Counted from the first letter of the stretch, positions 53,128 to 62,068 are shown. The stretch: DNA of 64,000 bases from Streptomyces endocoffeicus (GCF_016741935.1 NZ_JAERRG010000012.1:62001-126000); one strand, 5' to 3'. The notes: generated from the sequence alone by a model not told the origin. Numbers and translations are program-made.

Positions 53128-53922
53128 CGTGGCCCGGTAGGAGGGCGCGGCAAACCCAGCGCCGAAAAAGTCCAGCACCGTAAACCGGCGCCCGCGCCCC
53201 ACGCCGGGCAAGAGCAGAGTTGATGGCGGCCGATGGTTCGGCGGAGTATGGGCGGCATGGGACGACCGCCCGGCCCCGGCGTGCCCGAGCTGCGCACCGC
53301 CGTCACCGACCACCAGCGGCGCTGGTACGGCCTGGGGTTGCCGCTCCAATCCGTTTTTAGATGGCCGGGAATACGAAGGAGGATCCGAGAAGTGCCTCAG
53401 CAGTTGGATAGCCGGCCCTGGGTTGCTTCCTGGAAATGCACTCCGAACACGCACTGGAACGGTTCCGCTCAACAGTCGCGGCAGTGACTTTGCCCTCGCT
53501 GGTGACATTGAGACTTCGAATCACCGTGTGCAACGCAACCTGACCCGCTCGCCATCGTTGACGGCAGGCTGTCGCCTTCTCATGCCAAGACCTATCCCAG
53601 CTCAGTGCGACCCGGCGGTAGCCGCCACCGCTAGCGAAGCCGTCGGACACCCGCAGCCGACCGAGTGGAGCCCGGGCGGGCTTGGTGCTGCAGGTCTACG
53701 GTGGCCGACCGGCGAGGCACACCGACGGTAGAGAAAGCCCGTTAAGTCACAGGCATCAGCTCCTGCGGCGTGCCAGATACGTGCCAGGACGGGAAACAAG
53801 GGTCAACACGAGGCATCTCCAGGAGGCCCGTGAGGCAACCAGAAGGTTCGTTCTAGCAGGTCAGGCCGTGTTTCGGAGTTGCAGGGCCCCATGATTCCCA
53901 AGCACATGTCGTGTTGCCTTGC
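53128..53922. other. Accessory-region gap without a recognisable gene
   Basis: About 800 bases, less G/C-biased than the surrounding genes, with only short overlapping frames. 53769-53787 contains two CGTGCCAG copies 11 bases apart. The composition and disorder suggest decayed mobile or foreign DNA, but no family is recognisable. Confidence 0.4.
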
Positions 53923-54252
53923 TCAGGGCGAGGGCGTGAAGCCAGCAGAAAGGTCCAGGTGAATTGGGGAGCCCGGAGCAGTTGGGGTCCAGCCCTCGCG
54001 AAGAGCCAGCTGGATGATCTGAGAAACGTCGGATGGCAGTACGGGTTTGGCCTCACGACCAAGCCAGTTGCTCGGATGCGGCTGGTCAGTTGTGACGACG
54101 AGCGTTGTCCCGGGAACGTCTGCGTGCTCGACCGCGAACGTGCACGGTGACCAGGCCAGGCCCTGGCAATAGGTCGGCCTGCGTCGCAGCCGCCAGCGGT
54201 AGGCCGTGCCGTCGACGATGATGCGCCGTGCGCCCTTGCGGACCAGTGCCAT
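53923..54252 (-). CDS. Conserved Streptomyces hypothetical protein
   Basis: A 109-residue protein, MALVRKGARRIIVDGTAYRW then RLRRRPTYCQGLAWSPCTFA, TTLVVTTDQPHPSNWLGREA and a C-terminus IHLDLSAGFTPSP. I recognise it as a family common in Streptomyces accessory regions but no function is known to me. It has no signal or membrane segment. The ATG at 54252 follows GAGGGGGAAG; other in-frame starts lie upstream. It is A/G- and T-richer at third positions than the core genes around. Confidence 0.65.
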   Translation of the reverse strand: MALVRKGARRIIVDGTAYRWRLRRRPTYCQGLAWSPCTFAVEHADVPGTTLVVTTDQPHPSNWLGREAKPVLPSDVSQIIQLALREGWTPTAPGSPIHLDLSAGFTPSP

Positions 54253-54509
54253 GACTTCCCCCTCGACGCTGAGCATGTTAGGCGAGCGCGAGCCTGCTGT
54301 CCGTCTCGGTTTCCGTCTCATTCAGAGGCGTTCACTGCCGTTCAGGCGAGACCGAAGTCGGAAGCCGCTTCCACGCCTGGTCATCCATGAACCCCGGTGA
54401 ACGGGCACGTTCGCCGCATCCGAGGCCACCAACAGACTTGGAAAGCGTGTGGCTGCGGGAGTTGCTCCCACGACGCACGAAACTCGGCATTGCGTGATCA
54501 GCTTGGGCC

Positions 54510-54974
54510 GTGGAGACCATCACCGCCAGCGCCATAGCCGTACTCGGAACGCTGATGGGTTCGGCGATCACCCTGGCGTTCCAACAGCGCACCACCGACA
54601 GGAGCCATCAGTTCACCCGTCGCGAGAAGCTCCGGCAGGAGCGACTCGATGCCTACTCCGTCTATGCCGGCGCGTTGCTCAACTACCGTCGCTGCCTCGT
54701 TCACCTCTGGTTCTGTGAGCACGAGCATCCCCCGCCGGAGAGCCCGGACACAGTGCGCATCCGCGCCTACGACTTGCGTTCCAACGCTCAAGAAGCTCTC
54801 TTCCGGATGCAGATGCTCACGGACGACGAGACGCTGAGCCAAGCCGCGGAGGACGTGCTTGCAGACATCACGGGACTGGCCAAGGCTGATAGCAGGGCCG
54901 AACTCGACGATCTCAGAGTGCGGACCCGTGATGACATCAGCCGACTTGTCAGGGCAGGCAAGAGGCACCTCTGA
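54510..54974 (+). CDS. Small protein with N-terminal membrane helix
   Basis: A 154-residue protein. ITASAIAVLGTLMGSAITLAFQ near the N-terminus is one membrane segment; the rest is helical and charged (RREKLRQERLDAYSVYAGAL, SNAQEALFRMQMLTDDETLS), suggesting a cytoplasmic coiled domain. Not recognised beyond that. Start GTG (VETITASAI). Unlike its neighbours in codon use only slightly. Part of the accessory stretch. Confidence 0.6.
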   Translation: METITASAIAVLGTLMGSAITLAFQQRTTDRSHQFTRREKLRQERLDAYSVYAGALLNYRRCLVHLWFCEHEHPPPESPDTVRIRAYDLRSNAQEALFRMQMLTDDETLSQAAEDVLADITGLAKADSRAELDDLRVRTRDDISRLVRAGKRHL

Positions 54975-55233
54975 AACGCTCGCAAATCTGAGCCACCAGG
55001 CTGGCCCTGCTGGCACCGTTCAAGCTCAGGTCTCGTCAAGTCCCCTTCTCTGCAAGCTACCTGACAATCAACTACTGGTTGGCGTCGAGCGGGAGCACTA
55101 CGCCAACCCCGGTACCATCGGCGCCGGGGTTCGTGATCGATCCCGAGCCGGGCCGCCCCAGGAGCTGACCAGGCACAGAGGTGGTCAGGTATCGCTTTTT
55201 CGGTTGTCGCGCGTGATTCCGTCGGCGCCGACC
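54975..55233. other. Gap without a recognisable gene
   Basis: About 260 bases between convergent genes. It has an AACCCCGG...CCGGGGTT hairpin near 55105-55130 that could act as terminator; nothing else is clear. Confidence 0.35.
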
Positions 55234-55494
55234 TCAGAACTTCTGTCGGCCACCCGGATAGCGGACCGGCTTTCGGCACTCCGGCGCGTCCTCGGGCGCA
55301 GGTTCGTCGCCGAGCGCGTAACACAAGGCGGCGTGCAACTGCTCCGCTTCCACCACCGTCAGCACCAGCGATGCCAGGGACGCGCGACCGGGGCGGAGAA
55401 CTCGAAGCAGCAGCTCCAGCAGACCGCCTTCCCCGGGGCGCAGACCACGCCCCGGTGCGGGACCGACCTGCCAGCCATCTGACGACCGACTCAT
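55234..55494 (-). CDS. Small protein, third gene of an overlapping microcistron
   Basis: An 86-residue protein, MSRSSDGWQVGPAPGRGLRP then LLELLLRVLRPGRASLASLV, VVEAEQLHAALCYALGDEPA and PECRKPVRYPGGRQKF. Helical and Leu-rich. Not recognised. Its ATG overlaps the stop of the preceding gene by 4 bp, the main evidence that it is real. It ends an operon of three small genes divergent from the XRE/TPR regulator. Confidence 0.6.
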   Translation of the reverse strand: MSRSSDGWQVGPAPGRGLRPGEGGLLELLLRVLRPGRASLASLVLTVVEAEQLHAALCYALGDEPAPEDAPECRKPVRYPGGRQKF

Positions 55495-55823
55495 TCGTCC
55501 CCCTCGTTCGTCCGAGTCGGTCCGTCGCTCTCGCACTCATCGGACACCGGCAGACGCCCGCCGCGACTCTCCGCGATCCGGAGCGCGTCTTGTAGCGCCT
55601 CGATCAGGCGGTTCGAGAGGTAGCGGAGCTCTCCGGCTCCCGCTTTTCGATCGTGGAGCAGCAGGCGGGCGTGGCCGATGAGTTCCGCGCCCATCCGGAG
55701 CTGGACCGCTTCCATCTCGTCGGCCAAGCGCGACTGATACCCCTCACCGTCCGCGTCCGACACCAGGTAGCACGGCTTCCCGGCGGGGCCGGGCCACGGC
55801 AGCAATCGCGGTTGCGCACTCAC
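55491..55823 (-). CDS. Small protein, second gene of the microcistron
   Basis: A 110-residue protein, VSAQPRLLPWPGPAGKPCYL then VSDADGEGYQSRLADEMEAV, GAELIGHARLLLHDRKAGAG and RLIEALQDALRIAESRGGRL. It resembles a family often seen next to XRE/TPR regulators in Streptomyces, function unknown. It is predicted soluble and helical with an acidic tail. The GTG overlaps the first gene's stop (GTGA), and its own stop overlaps the third gene's ATG. Confidence 0.7.
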   Translation of the reverse strand: MSAQPRLLPWPGPAGKPCYLVSDADGEGYQSRLADEMEAVQLRMGAELIGHARLLLHDRKAGAGELRYLSNRLIEALQDALRIAESRGGRLPVSDECESDGPTRTNEGDE

Positions 55824-56029
55824 CTGACCACCACCATCCCGTGGGGAGCACACAGCAGTTCCACGCGAGGGACCGACTCCCGATGTGCCTGATGTACGCA
55901 CGGAAGTCGCAGCGTCGGCGCATCCGCACAGGTCACCGAAGCGCCTGTCTCACCAGCGCCGTGACGACCAGCTCCGGGCGCCAGTAGTCGCAGCAGCCAC
56001 CGCACGAATCGGGGGATATGGTTTTGCAC
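55820..56029 (-). CDS. Small protein, first gene of the microcistron
   Basis: A 69-residue peptide, VQNHIPRFVRWLLRLLAPGA then GRHGAGETGASVTC and APTLRLPCVHQAHRESV. The N-terminus is a short amphipathic basic helix; two cysteines are present. Too short for wider homology by eye. The GTG at 56029 has AAGGAG seven bases upstream. Its stop overlaps the next start by 4 bp. It lies 190 bp from the divergent XRE/TPR regulator. Confidence 0.6.
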   Translation of the reverse strand: MQNHIPRFVRWLLRLLAPGAGRHGAGETGASVTCADAPTLRLPCVHQAHRESVPRVELLCAPHGMVVVR

Positions 56030-56147
56030 GTTGACGCTCCTTCGCAGCGTTGACCACGCCCCCGGGCCGCTCGCATCGGTCGCGGGGGTCTCTTGTGTCT
56101 GCCAACTGTGGTGCGGAGGAACGGCGGTGGCTTCCCGCCCGTGGCTA

Positions 56148-56162
56148 TACCCATCATGGGTA
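56148..56162. promoter_or_regulatory. Operator-like palindrome TACCCATCATGGGTA
   Basis: A perfect 7-1-7 inverted repeat between the microcistron and the XRE/TPR regulator, 58 bases before the regulator ATG. It is the best candidate binding site for that regulator. Confidence 0.5.
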
Positions 56163-56219
56163 GGCTGACGGTCACGACTGTGCGACACACTGTCACCAGC
56201 AGGCGCAACGGGGCACACT

Positions 56220-57554
56220 ATGACCGCTTACCAACCGCCGACCGCACTACCCCGAGAACTTCTCAGCCACCCGGAGATGCGCGCCGCGATCGTGGCTCAC
56301 GACTTCGGCGCCGTCTTCTGCCTTGCCCGCGACTTAGCCAAGATCAGCTACTCAAAGATCGCCGCCGAGTGTGACATCAAGCCCGAACGCGTCGGCACCC
56401 TCGCCCGTGGCCAGGGCCGCATCACCTCGTTCGAGAAGATCGCGACGATCGCCGACGCCCTACGCATCCCCGGACAGCTCCTCGGCCTCGCACCGCGCGA
56501 CTGGGAAGCGGCCACCCCGCCCGGTCACGCCCCCACCGCCTCAGCACGCACCTCACCCACAACCCGAGGGGGAAGCGAAACAGTGCTGCGCAGGGAATTC
56601 TTCAGAGCCACAGCCGGGGCAGGCTTGGTCCTCGGCCTGCCCGAGCTGACCCAGATCCAGACGGGCCGCCAGATCGGTCGCGACGTACCCGACCAGTTGC
56701 GTCAGCGGACGGCACGGCTACGGCGACTCGACGATGTCCTCGGCGGAGGCGACACCTACCGCGTCTACCTCGGCGAGCACCAAGCGACCAAGACGATGCT
56801 CCGAGAGGGCAGCTATACCGAGGAGACCGGCCGCGCACTCCTCTCGGTCCTCTCCGAGCAGGCCCAGCAAGCCGGATGGGCCGCATTCGACGCGGGCAAG
56901 CACTCCGATGCCACCAGCCTCTACGAGGCCAGCCACCAGGCCGCCACCCAAGCGGGAGACACAGCCCTCGCCGGAAACGCCCTGGCCTTCCTCGCCTACC
57001 AAAAGATCAACGCGGACCGCACCGTCGGGATAGAGATAGCCGTGCAATCTTGCGGCACCGCAGGCCCTGACGCCCCGCCCGTCGTGCGCGCGCTACTGTA
57101 CGGGCGCCTGGCCTGGGCGTACGCCGCAGCCGGAGACGCGGACGAGACCGAACGTGCCCTCGACGCCGCTGAAACGGCGCTCAGCGAGGATGACGGAACC
57201 CCACAGCCCGACTGGGCAGCGTGGGACGGAAACGGACTGCAGATCATGGCGAGCCGGTGCTGGACCGAGCTGCGCCGGCCCATCCGTGCCGTTCCCGTAC
57301 TGGAGGACTTCCTCTCCCGCTACGACGACGCCCACGCCCGCGACAAGAGCCTCTACCTGTCCTGGCTCGCCGACTCCTACCTCACCGCCGGAGAGATCGA
57401 GCAGGCCACAGCCATCACCAGCCGCGCCCTCGAGCTCTCCGCCGGAGTGGCGTCCGTCCGCCCACGCCAGCGCCTCGCGCCGATCCTCCACCAGCTCAAG
57501 GCCCACAAGGAGCTTCCGGCCGTGGCCGACGTCCTGGAGAAGGCCAGAGGCTAA
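56220..57554 (+). CDS. XRE-family regulator with TPR-like C-terminus
   Basis: A 444-residue protein. The N-terminal helix-turn-helix reads VFCLARDLAKISYSKIAAEC with DIKPERVGTLARGQGRITSF and EKIATIADALRIPGQLLGLA. After a Pro/Thr-rich linker, repeated helical pairs such as ALLSVLSEQAQQAGWAAFDA, GDTALAGNALAFLAYQKINA, LAWAYAAAGDADETERALDA and AGEIEQATAITSRALELSAG form a tetratricopeptide array. Such proteins are common Streptomyces regulators that may sense peptides or partner proteins. It diverges from the three-gene microcistron across a palindrome, so it probably controls it and itself. Confidence 0.85.
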   Translation: MTAYQPPTALPRELLSHPEMRAAIVAHDFGAVFCLARDLAKISYSKIAAECDIKPERVGTLARGQGRITSFEKIATIADALRIPGQLLGLAPRDWEAATPPGHAPTASARTSPTTRGGSETVLRREFFRATAGAGLVLGLPELTQIQTGRQIGRDVPDQLRQRTARLRRLDDVLGGGDTYRVYLGEHQATKTMLREGSYTEETGRALLSVLSEQAQQAGWAAFDAGKHSDATSLYEASHQAATQAGDTALAGNALAFLAYQKINADRTVGIEIAVQSCGTAGPDAPPVVRALLYGRLAWAYAAAGDADETERALDAAETALSEDDGTPQPDWAAWDGNGLQIMASRCWTELRRPIRAVPVLEDFLSRYDDAHARDKSLYLSWLADSYLTAGEIEQATAITSRALELSAGVASVRPRQRLAPILHQLKAHKELPAVADVLEKARG

Positions 57555-57573
57555 AGATTCAGGTCCCAAGAGG

Positions 57574-57906
57574 TCAGTTCCCAGACTCCGGCTCAGTGGT
57601 CCGCTCCACCCACCGTAGATAGGCGTCCGAGCCCGCGACGATCGGTACCGCCGACACCTCGGGGTTCTTCCACGGGTGATGCTCCAAGAGGTGCGCTTCG
57701 AGCTCGGCGTAACGGTCGGCACGGGTCTTGAACAAGAGCTGCCACTCTTCCCCCGTGCCGAACTCGCCCTGATGCCAGAAGACGGAGACCACCGGCCCCA
57801 CGATCTGCGCCCCGGCCGCGAGCCGAGCCGTCACCACCGACCCCGCAAGCTTCTCGGCTTCCTCACGGTTCTCCGTCGCCGTCGCCACCTGAAGGAAATC
57901 AGTCAT
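57574..57906 (-). CDS. cutA: CutA-type divalent-cation tolerance protein
   Basis: A 110-residue trimeric CutA1 family protein. MTDFLQVATATENREEAEKL, AGAQIVGPVVSVFWHQGEFG and TGEEWQLLFKTRADRYAELE then LLEHHPWKNPEVSAVPIVAG are the standard family segments, including the WQL strand and the conserved histidines and C-terminal Pro region. Its precise role is unclear; copper tolerance is the classic assignment. The ATG at 57906 gives the family N-terminus. It converges on the regulator, 20 bp away. Confidence 0.93.
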   Translation of the reverse strand: MTDFLQVATATENREEAEKLAGSVVTARLAAGAQIVGPVVSVFWHQGEFGTGEEWQLLFKTRADRYAELEAHLLEHHPWKNPEVSAVPIVAGSDAYLRWVERTTEPESGN

Positions 57907-57938
57907 ACCCGCGAGCGTAGTCCTGTGCCTGAGCACGG

Positions 57939-59147
57939 TCAGCGCACTGTGATCAGTTGCTCAACAGCCGTACGGATCGACTCCTCCCGCTTGCAGAAGG
58001 AGAACCTGACGAGCCACACCGGAGCATCGGCACTCTCGTAGAAGGCCGACGTCGGGATGGCCACCACGCCCGCACGCTCCGGCAGTTCACGGCAGAACGT
58101 CACGCCGTCCGCGTATCCCCACGGCCGTACGTCCGCCTGGAGGAAGTACCCGGCATCCGCGCGGTACGGGCGCAGTCCGGCCCGCGTCAGACCCTCGCTC
58201 AACAGATTCCGGTTGTGCCGCAGGGTCTCGCGCAGGTCCGCAGCCCACTCCTCTACCGAGCCGAGGGCACGCGCCAGCGCTTCCTGGTACGGCGTCCCCG
58301 ACGCGTAGGTGAGGAACTGCTTCGCCGCAGCGACCGCGGCGACAAGCAGAGCCGGACCGGAAACCCAACCGATCTTCCAACCCGTGACACTGAACGTCTT
58401 GCCCGCCGAGGAGATCGTCAGTGTCCGTTCCCTCATGCCGGGCAACGAGGCGATCGGGAGGTGAGCCACGCCGTTGTACACCAGGTGTTCGTACACCTCA
58501 TCGGTCACCACGGTCAGCGAGTGTTCCTGGGCGATCTCGGCAATGGCAGCCAGCTCTTCAGCCGTGAACACCTTCCCGGTCGGGTTATGCGGGGTGTTCA
58601 GTACCAGCACCCGAGTACGCGCCGTCACGGCAGCGCGCAGCGCGTCTGCGTCGAGCACGAAGCCGTCCCCGTCGCTCACCAGCGGCACAGCCACCAGCCG
58701 GGCGCCGGCCAGCCTGGCATCCGCCGCGTATGCGTCGTAGCAGGGGTCGAAGGCCAGAACCTCATCACCGGGGTCGCAGAGCGCCAGCAGAGCCGAGGCC
58801 AGCGCTTCCGTGGCGCCCGTGGTGATCAGCACCTCTCCCGCCGGGTTGTAGTCGAGGCCATACCGCCGCAGCTGATGCTCGGCGACGGCCTCACGCAGCG
58901 CGGGGAAACCGACAGCGGGCGGGTATTGGTTGTTGCCCGAGAGCACCGCTTCCGCCACGTCCTTCAGCAGTGCGTCGGGGCTTGCCAGCTCCGGCACGCC
59001 CTGCCCGAGGTTCACAGCCCCGGTACGGCGCGCCAGCTCGGTCATCTCCGTGAAGATCGACGTGCCCATGTCCCGCACCCGCGCCGCAGGACCCCAGTCC
59101 GCCGTACCCACGATGCCGCGCGCGTCAGCCGTCCCGCTCGTCCCCAT
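57939..59147 (-). CDS. Class I/II pyridoxal-phosphate aminotransferase
   Basis: A 402-residue fold-type I aminotransferase. NLGQGVPELASPDALLKDVA and EVLITTGATEALASALLALC are the N-terminal core, VLVLNTPHNPTGKVFTAEEL and TVVTDEVYEHLVYNGVAHLP carry cofactor-binding residues, and TISSAGKTFSVTGWKIGWVS holds the Schiff-base lysine. The C-terminal RFSFCKREESIRTAVEQL has the substrate-carboxylate arginine. Likely a glutamine/kynurenine or methionine-type aminotransferase; the substrate is not fixed. It faces a truncated related aminotransferase (59295-59729) and ends the accessory stretch. Confidence 0.92.
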   Translation of the reverse strand: MGTSGTADARGIVGTADWGPAARVRDMGTSIFTEMTELARRTGAVNLGQGVPELASPDALLKDVAEAVLSGNNQYPPAVGFPALREAVAEHQLRRYGLDYNPAGEVLITTGATEALASALLALCDPGDEVLAFDPCYDAYAADARLAGARLVAVPLVSDGDGFVLDADALRAAVTARTRVLVLNTPHNPTGKVFTAEELAAIAEIAQEHSLTVVTDEVYEHLVYNGVAHLPIASLPGMRERTLTISSAGKTFSVTGWKIGWVSGPALLVAAVAAAKQFLTYASGTPYQEALARALGSVEEWAADLRETLRHNRNLLSEGLTRAGLRPYRADAGYFLQADVRPWGYADGVTFCRELPERAGVVAIPTSAFYESADAPVWLVRFSFCKREESIRTAVEQLITVR

Positions 59148-59294
59148 GCGCCCCTGCTTTCCGTACGTCCGTCCAGGAGGTTCGGCCCTCAGCCTAGGCG
59201 CAGACGGTCGAGTACCGGGCCGCTGATGGCCATCGCCAAGCCATCACCCGAGGTCAGAGCACATACGCAAGATGTGTACGAAGAGGGGTTGATC

Positions 59295-59729
59295 TGGGTG
59301 ACCGGCGCTCCCGAGCTGGTCACGGCGGTGCGCTCGGCCAAGCAGTACCTCACCTATGTCTCGGCGGGCCCCTTCCAGTACGCGGTCGCCGAGGCGCTGG
59401 CTCTCCCCGACGCCTATTTCCACGGCATCCGGGACGATCTGCGCGCCAAGCGCGATCTGCTGGCCGATGGCCTGACCGACGCGGGCTTCCACGTCTTCCG
59501 CCCCTCGGGCACCTACTTCATCACCACCGACATCCGCCCCCTCGGCGAGTCCGACGGCTTCGCCTTCTGCCGCTCCCTCCCCGAGCGCTGCGGTGTGGTC
59601 GCGGTCCCGAACGCGGTCTTCTACGACCACCAGGACCAGGGCTCCCCCTTCGTCCGCTTCGCCTTCTGCAAGCGCGAAGAGGTCCTTACGGACGCCGTGG
59701 CCCGCCTCAAGACCCTCGCCCAGGGCTGA
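59295..59729 (+). pseudogene. 3' remnant of a class I/II aminotransferase
   Basis: The last 144 codons of an aminotransferase: WVTGAPELVTAVRSAKQYLT, HVFRPSGTYFITTDIRPLGE, SDGFAFCRSLPERCGVVAVP and FVRFAFCKREEVLTDAVARL. It corresponds residue for residue with the end of the complete enzyme at 57939-59147 (WVSGPALLVAAVAAAKQFLT, SFCKREESIRTAVEQL), but on the opposite strand. The PLP lysine and everything before it are missing. Similarity starts abruptly at TGG 59295. It has the high-GC codon use of core genes, so it looks like the resident gene. Confidence 0.75.
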
Positions 59730-59776
59730 TCAAACCCCTCGCCCAGGGCTGATCAAGCCCTTCGCCCAGGGCTGAC
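59715..59776. repeat. Three 23-bp direct repeats at the aminotransferase stop
   Basis: CTCGCCCAGGGCTGATCAA-type units begin at 59715, 59738 and 59761. The first contains the last codons and TGA stop of the remnant; the others repeat that end. Confidence 0.85.
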
Positions 59777-59942
59777 GCGCAGCCTCCGGTCGCCCCGCTC
59801 GCCCGGTTGGACTTCCCGGGTCGCGGGCGTCCGCGGTCTGGCGGATGGTCGGTGTGTCCGCCGAGCCCCCCGGTCCGTCCCCTCCCGGGGGCTCGGCACA
59901 GGTCCGTCGTGTGCCCGTCGTGTGCCCGCACCGGAGGTCTCC

Positions 59943-61142
59943 GTGTCCGCCGACACCGCCGCGTCCACACGGACCCCGGAGCCGCCCCGGCGGCATCCGG
60001 AACGGCGGCGGGTACTGGGGCGGGCCGGGGCGTCGCTGCGGCGGGCGTGGCTCGCGCTCGCGGTGTACGCGACGGTGCGGGCCGCCGGGATCGGGTGCGT
60101 GGCGCTGGGCGCCCGGCAGGCCGGGGAGCGTCCGCGGACGCAGCTCGGGCACTACTGGGACAGCATCTGGTACGTGGGCATCGCCCAGCACGGCTACGGC
60201 ACCAGCCGACCCTCCGCCACCCACCCCGGCCTGAGCTTCAGCGACCTCGCGTTCTTCCCGCTCTACCCGGCGCTGATCCGGGCGGTCACCGGCGTCGTCC
60301 CCGTGGGCGCGGTGACGGCCGGGCTGCTGATCGCCTGGGTCGCGGCCGGGCTGGCTGCCTGGGGGATCCACGCGGTCGGGGAGCGGCTGTACGGGCGGCG
60401 GGTGGCCTTGGCGCTGGTCGCGCTGTGGGGGCTGCTGCCGCATGCGGTCGTCGAGTCCATGGGGTACACCGAGTCGCTGCTGACGGCACTGGCGGCCTGG
60501 TCGCTGTACGCGCTGCTGACCGGGCGCTGGGTGTCGGCCGGGGCGCTCGCGCTGTGCGCGGGGGCCACCCGGCCCAACGGGCTCGCGGTCGCGGCGGCGG
60601 TGTGCGTCTGCGCGGCCGCCGAGATCCGGCACCACCGCGGGCGCACGTCCTGGCGGGTGTGGGCGGGGGCCGCGCTGTCACCGCTCGGCTGGCTCGGCTA
60701 CGCCGCGTGGGTGGGGGTGCGGCGCGGCACCTGGCGCGGCTATCTGGACGTCCAGGACGACTGGGGCACGTATCTCGATCTCGGTGCGAGCGGCTTCCGC
60801 TCCGCACGCTCCCTGATCATGGGGAGCGGCTCTCTGTCGCACTACGTGGCGCTGATCGTCGTCGGCGGCGCGCTGATCTCCCTGGTCGGGCTCGCGCTGC
60901 GGCCACCGCCGCTGCCGCTGGTCGTCTACACCCTCGCCCTGGTGTTCATCGCGCTCGCCGGCGCCAACTACTTCGCGTCCAAGCCGCGCTTCCTGCTGCC
61001 CGCCTTCCCGCTGCTGATCCCGGCGGCGCTGGCGATGGCAAGAGCCCGGCCGCGCACCGCCGTCCTGGTGGGCGGCGCGCTGGCCGGGCTCTCCTGTCTC
61101 TACGGGACGTATCTGCTGACCATGGCCACCAGCCCGGTCTGA
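59943..61142 (+). CDS. Polytopic mannosyltransferase-like membrane protein (GT-C fold)
   Basis: A 399-residue protein with about nine to ten hydrophobic segments. HYWDSIWYVGIAQHGYGTSR and DLAFFPLYPALIRAVTGVV are the first luminal loop and helix of the PIG-V-like/GT-C glycosyltransferases, where the W-D pair is catalytic. ATRPNGLAVAAAVCVCAAAE and PRFLLPAFPLLIPAALAMAR follow. Probably adds mannose or another sugar from a polyprenyl phosphate to an envelope acceptor. GTG at 59943 is chosen for the GGAGG five bases upstream; a GTG at 59922 is also in frame. Confidence 0.85.
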   Translation: MSADTAASTRTPEPPRRHPERRRVLGRAGASLRRAWLALAVYATVRAAGIGCVALGARQAGERPRTQLGHYWDSIWYVGIAQHGYGTSRPSATHPGLSFSDLAFFPLYPALIRAVTGVVPVGAVTAGLLIAWVAAGLAAWGIHAVGERLYGRRVALALVALWGLLPHAVVESMGYTESLLTALAAWSLYALLTGRWVSAGALALCAGATRPNGLAVAAAVCVCAAAEIRHHRGRTSWRVWAGAALSPLGWLGYAAWVGVRRGTWRGYLDVQDDWGTYLDLGASGFRSARSLIMGSGSLSHYVALIVVGGALISLVGLALRPPPLPLVVYTLALVFIALAGANYFASKPRFLLPAFPLLIPAALAMARARPRTAVLVGGALAGLSCLYGTYLLTMATSPV

Positions 61143-61303
61143 CCGATACGGCCGACGGCCTCACCGACTGGGATACGGCGCTAGCCGACCGGGGTACGGC
61201 GGCCTCGATCGCTGTACGGCTCCTCCGACCGGGGTACGGCCGGGATATGGCCGCAGTACTGCCGAGAAACGGCCAGGGTACGGCCGCCGTACGGCCGGCC
61301 CGC

Positions 61304-61840
61304 TCAGGCCTCGTCGTCGCCCGGCTTGTCGTCGCCGTCGGACTCGATGTCGGCCTCCAGGCCGAGCTGTTCGACCAGCCAGCGGTCGAACTCGATCGAA
61401 GCCCGCACCCAGCTGACCGTGCTGGACACGAAGTGCTCCAGGCTGACGCCGGTGCCGATCAGCATCTGCGCCTCACCGATCAACCGGACCGTGCCGTCGT
61501 CATTGGTGTGGCTGTAGACCTTCGGCCACAGCGTGCGGCGGTTCCAGTCGTCGATCGCCTCGAGCAGCCGCGGCTTCTCATCGATGACGTGCGGCCGGTC
61601 GTAGAACGTGCGGACGGAGAAGACCTGCTGCTCCTCCTCCCCGCGGAACATGAAGTAGGTACGGAACTGCTCCCACGGCGCGGCGAGGTCCCCCTCCTCG
61701 TCGACGACGTACTTCAGCTCCATCTGCTCCAGCAGCTGCTTGACCAGGTCCTGGTCTGGCAGCACGGGGCCGCTCGGACCCGTCGGTTCGGGCTCGGGCT
61801 GACCCCCGAAATTCGGAATCGAGGACGGGTCGATGCTCAC
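61304..61840 (-). CDS. YbjN-domain protein
   Basis: A 178-residue soluble protein. LVKQLLEQMELKYVVDEEGD, FRTYFMFRGEEEQQVFSVRT, LLEAIDDWNRRTLWPKVYS and TVRLIGEAQMLIGTGVSLEH are characteristic of the YbjN/CesT-like fold of actinobacteria, related to type III secretion chaperones. The role is unknown; a chaperone-like or sensor role is inferred. The GTG at 61840 has AAGGGA eight bases upstream. An acidic C-terminal tail. It is between a polytopic transferase and clpB. Confidence 0.85.
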   Translation of the reverse strand: MSIDPSSIPNFGGQPEPEPTGPSGPVLPDQDLVKQLLEQMELKYVVDEEGDLAAPWEQFRTYFMFRGEEEQQVFSVRTFYDRPHVIDEKPRLLEAIDDWNRRTLWPKVYSHTNDDGTVRLIGEAQMLIGTGVSLEHFVSSTVSWVRASIEFDRWLVEQLGLEADIESDGDDKPGDDEA

Positions 61841-61928
61841 CGTGGATTTCCCTTCGTATGGAATACCGCCATCCTCCCTCACACCCGCCCCCGCCGTGCA
61901 ACCCCGGCCGTACATTGCCCGATCCGGC

Positions 61929-62040
61929 CGAAACGACGGCCGGGAGGACGGCCGAAACGACGGCCGGGAGGACGGCCGAAACGACGGCCGGGAGGACGGG
62001 CGGGAGGACGGGCGGGAGGACGGTCGGGAGGACCAGCGGG
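61929..62040. repeat. 12-bp minisatellite
   Basis: Three 24-base units CGAAACGACGGC + CGGGAGGACGGC are followed by several 12-base units CGGGAGGACGGG. All are built on one 12-base period. It lies in the 228-bp gap between the YbjN gene start and the clpB stop; no coding product is seen. Confidence 0.85.
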
Positions 62041-62068
62041 ACCGGGGGTGCCGAGCGGCCCCGGCCCC

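Noticed and set aside
53128..53922. Short frames that could be an integrase or primase remnant
   Set aside because: No motif of either was visible; the repeated CGTGCCAG alone is not evidence.
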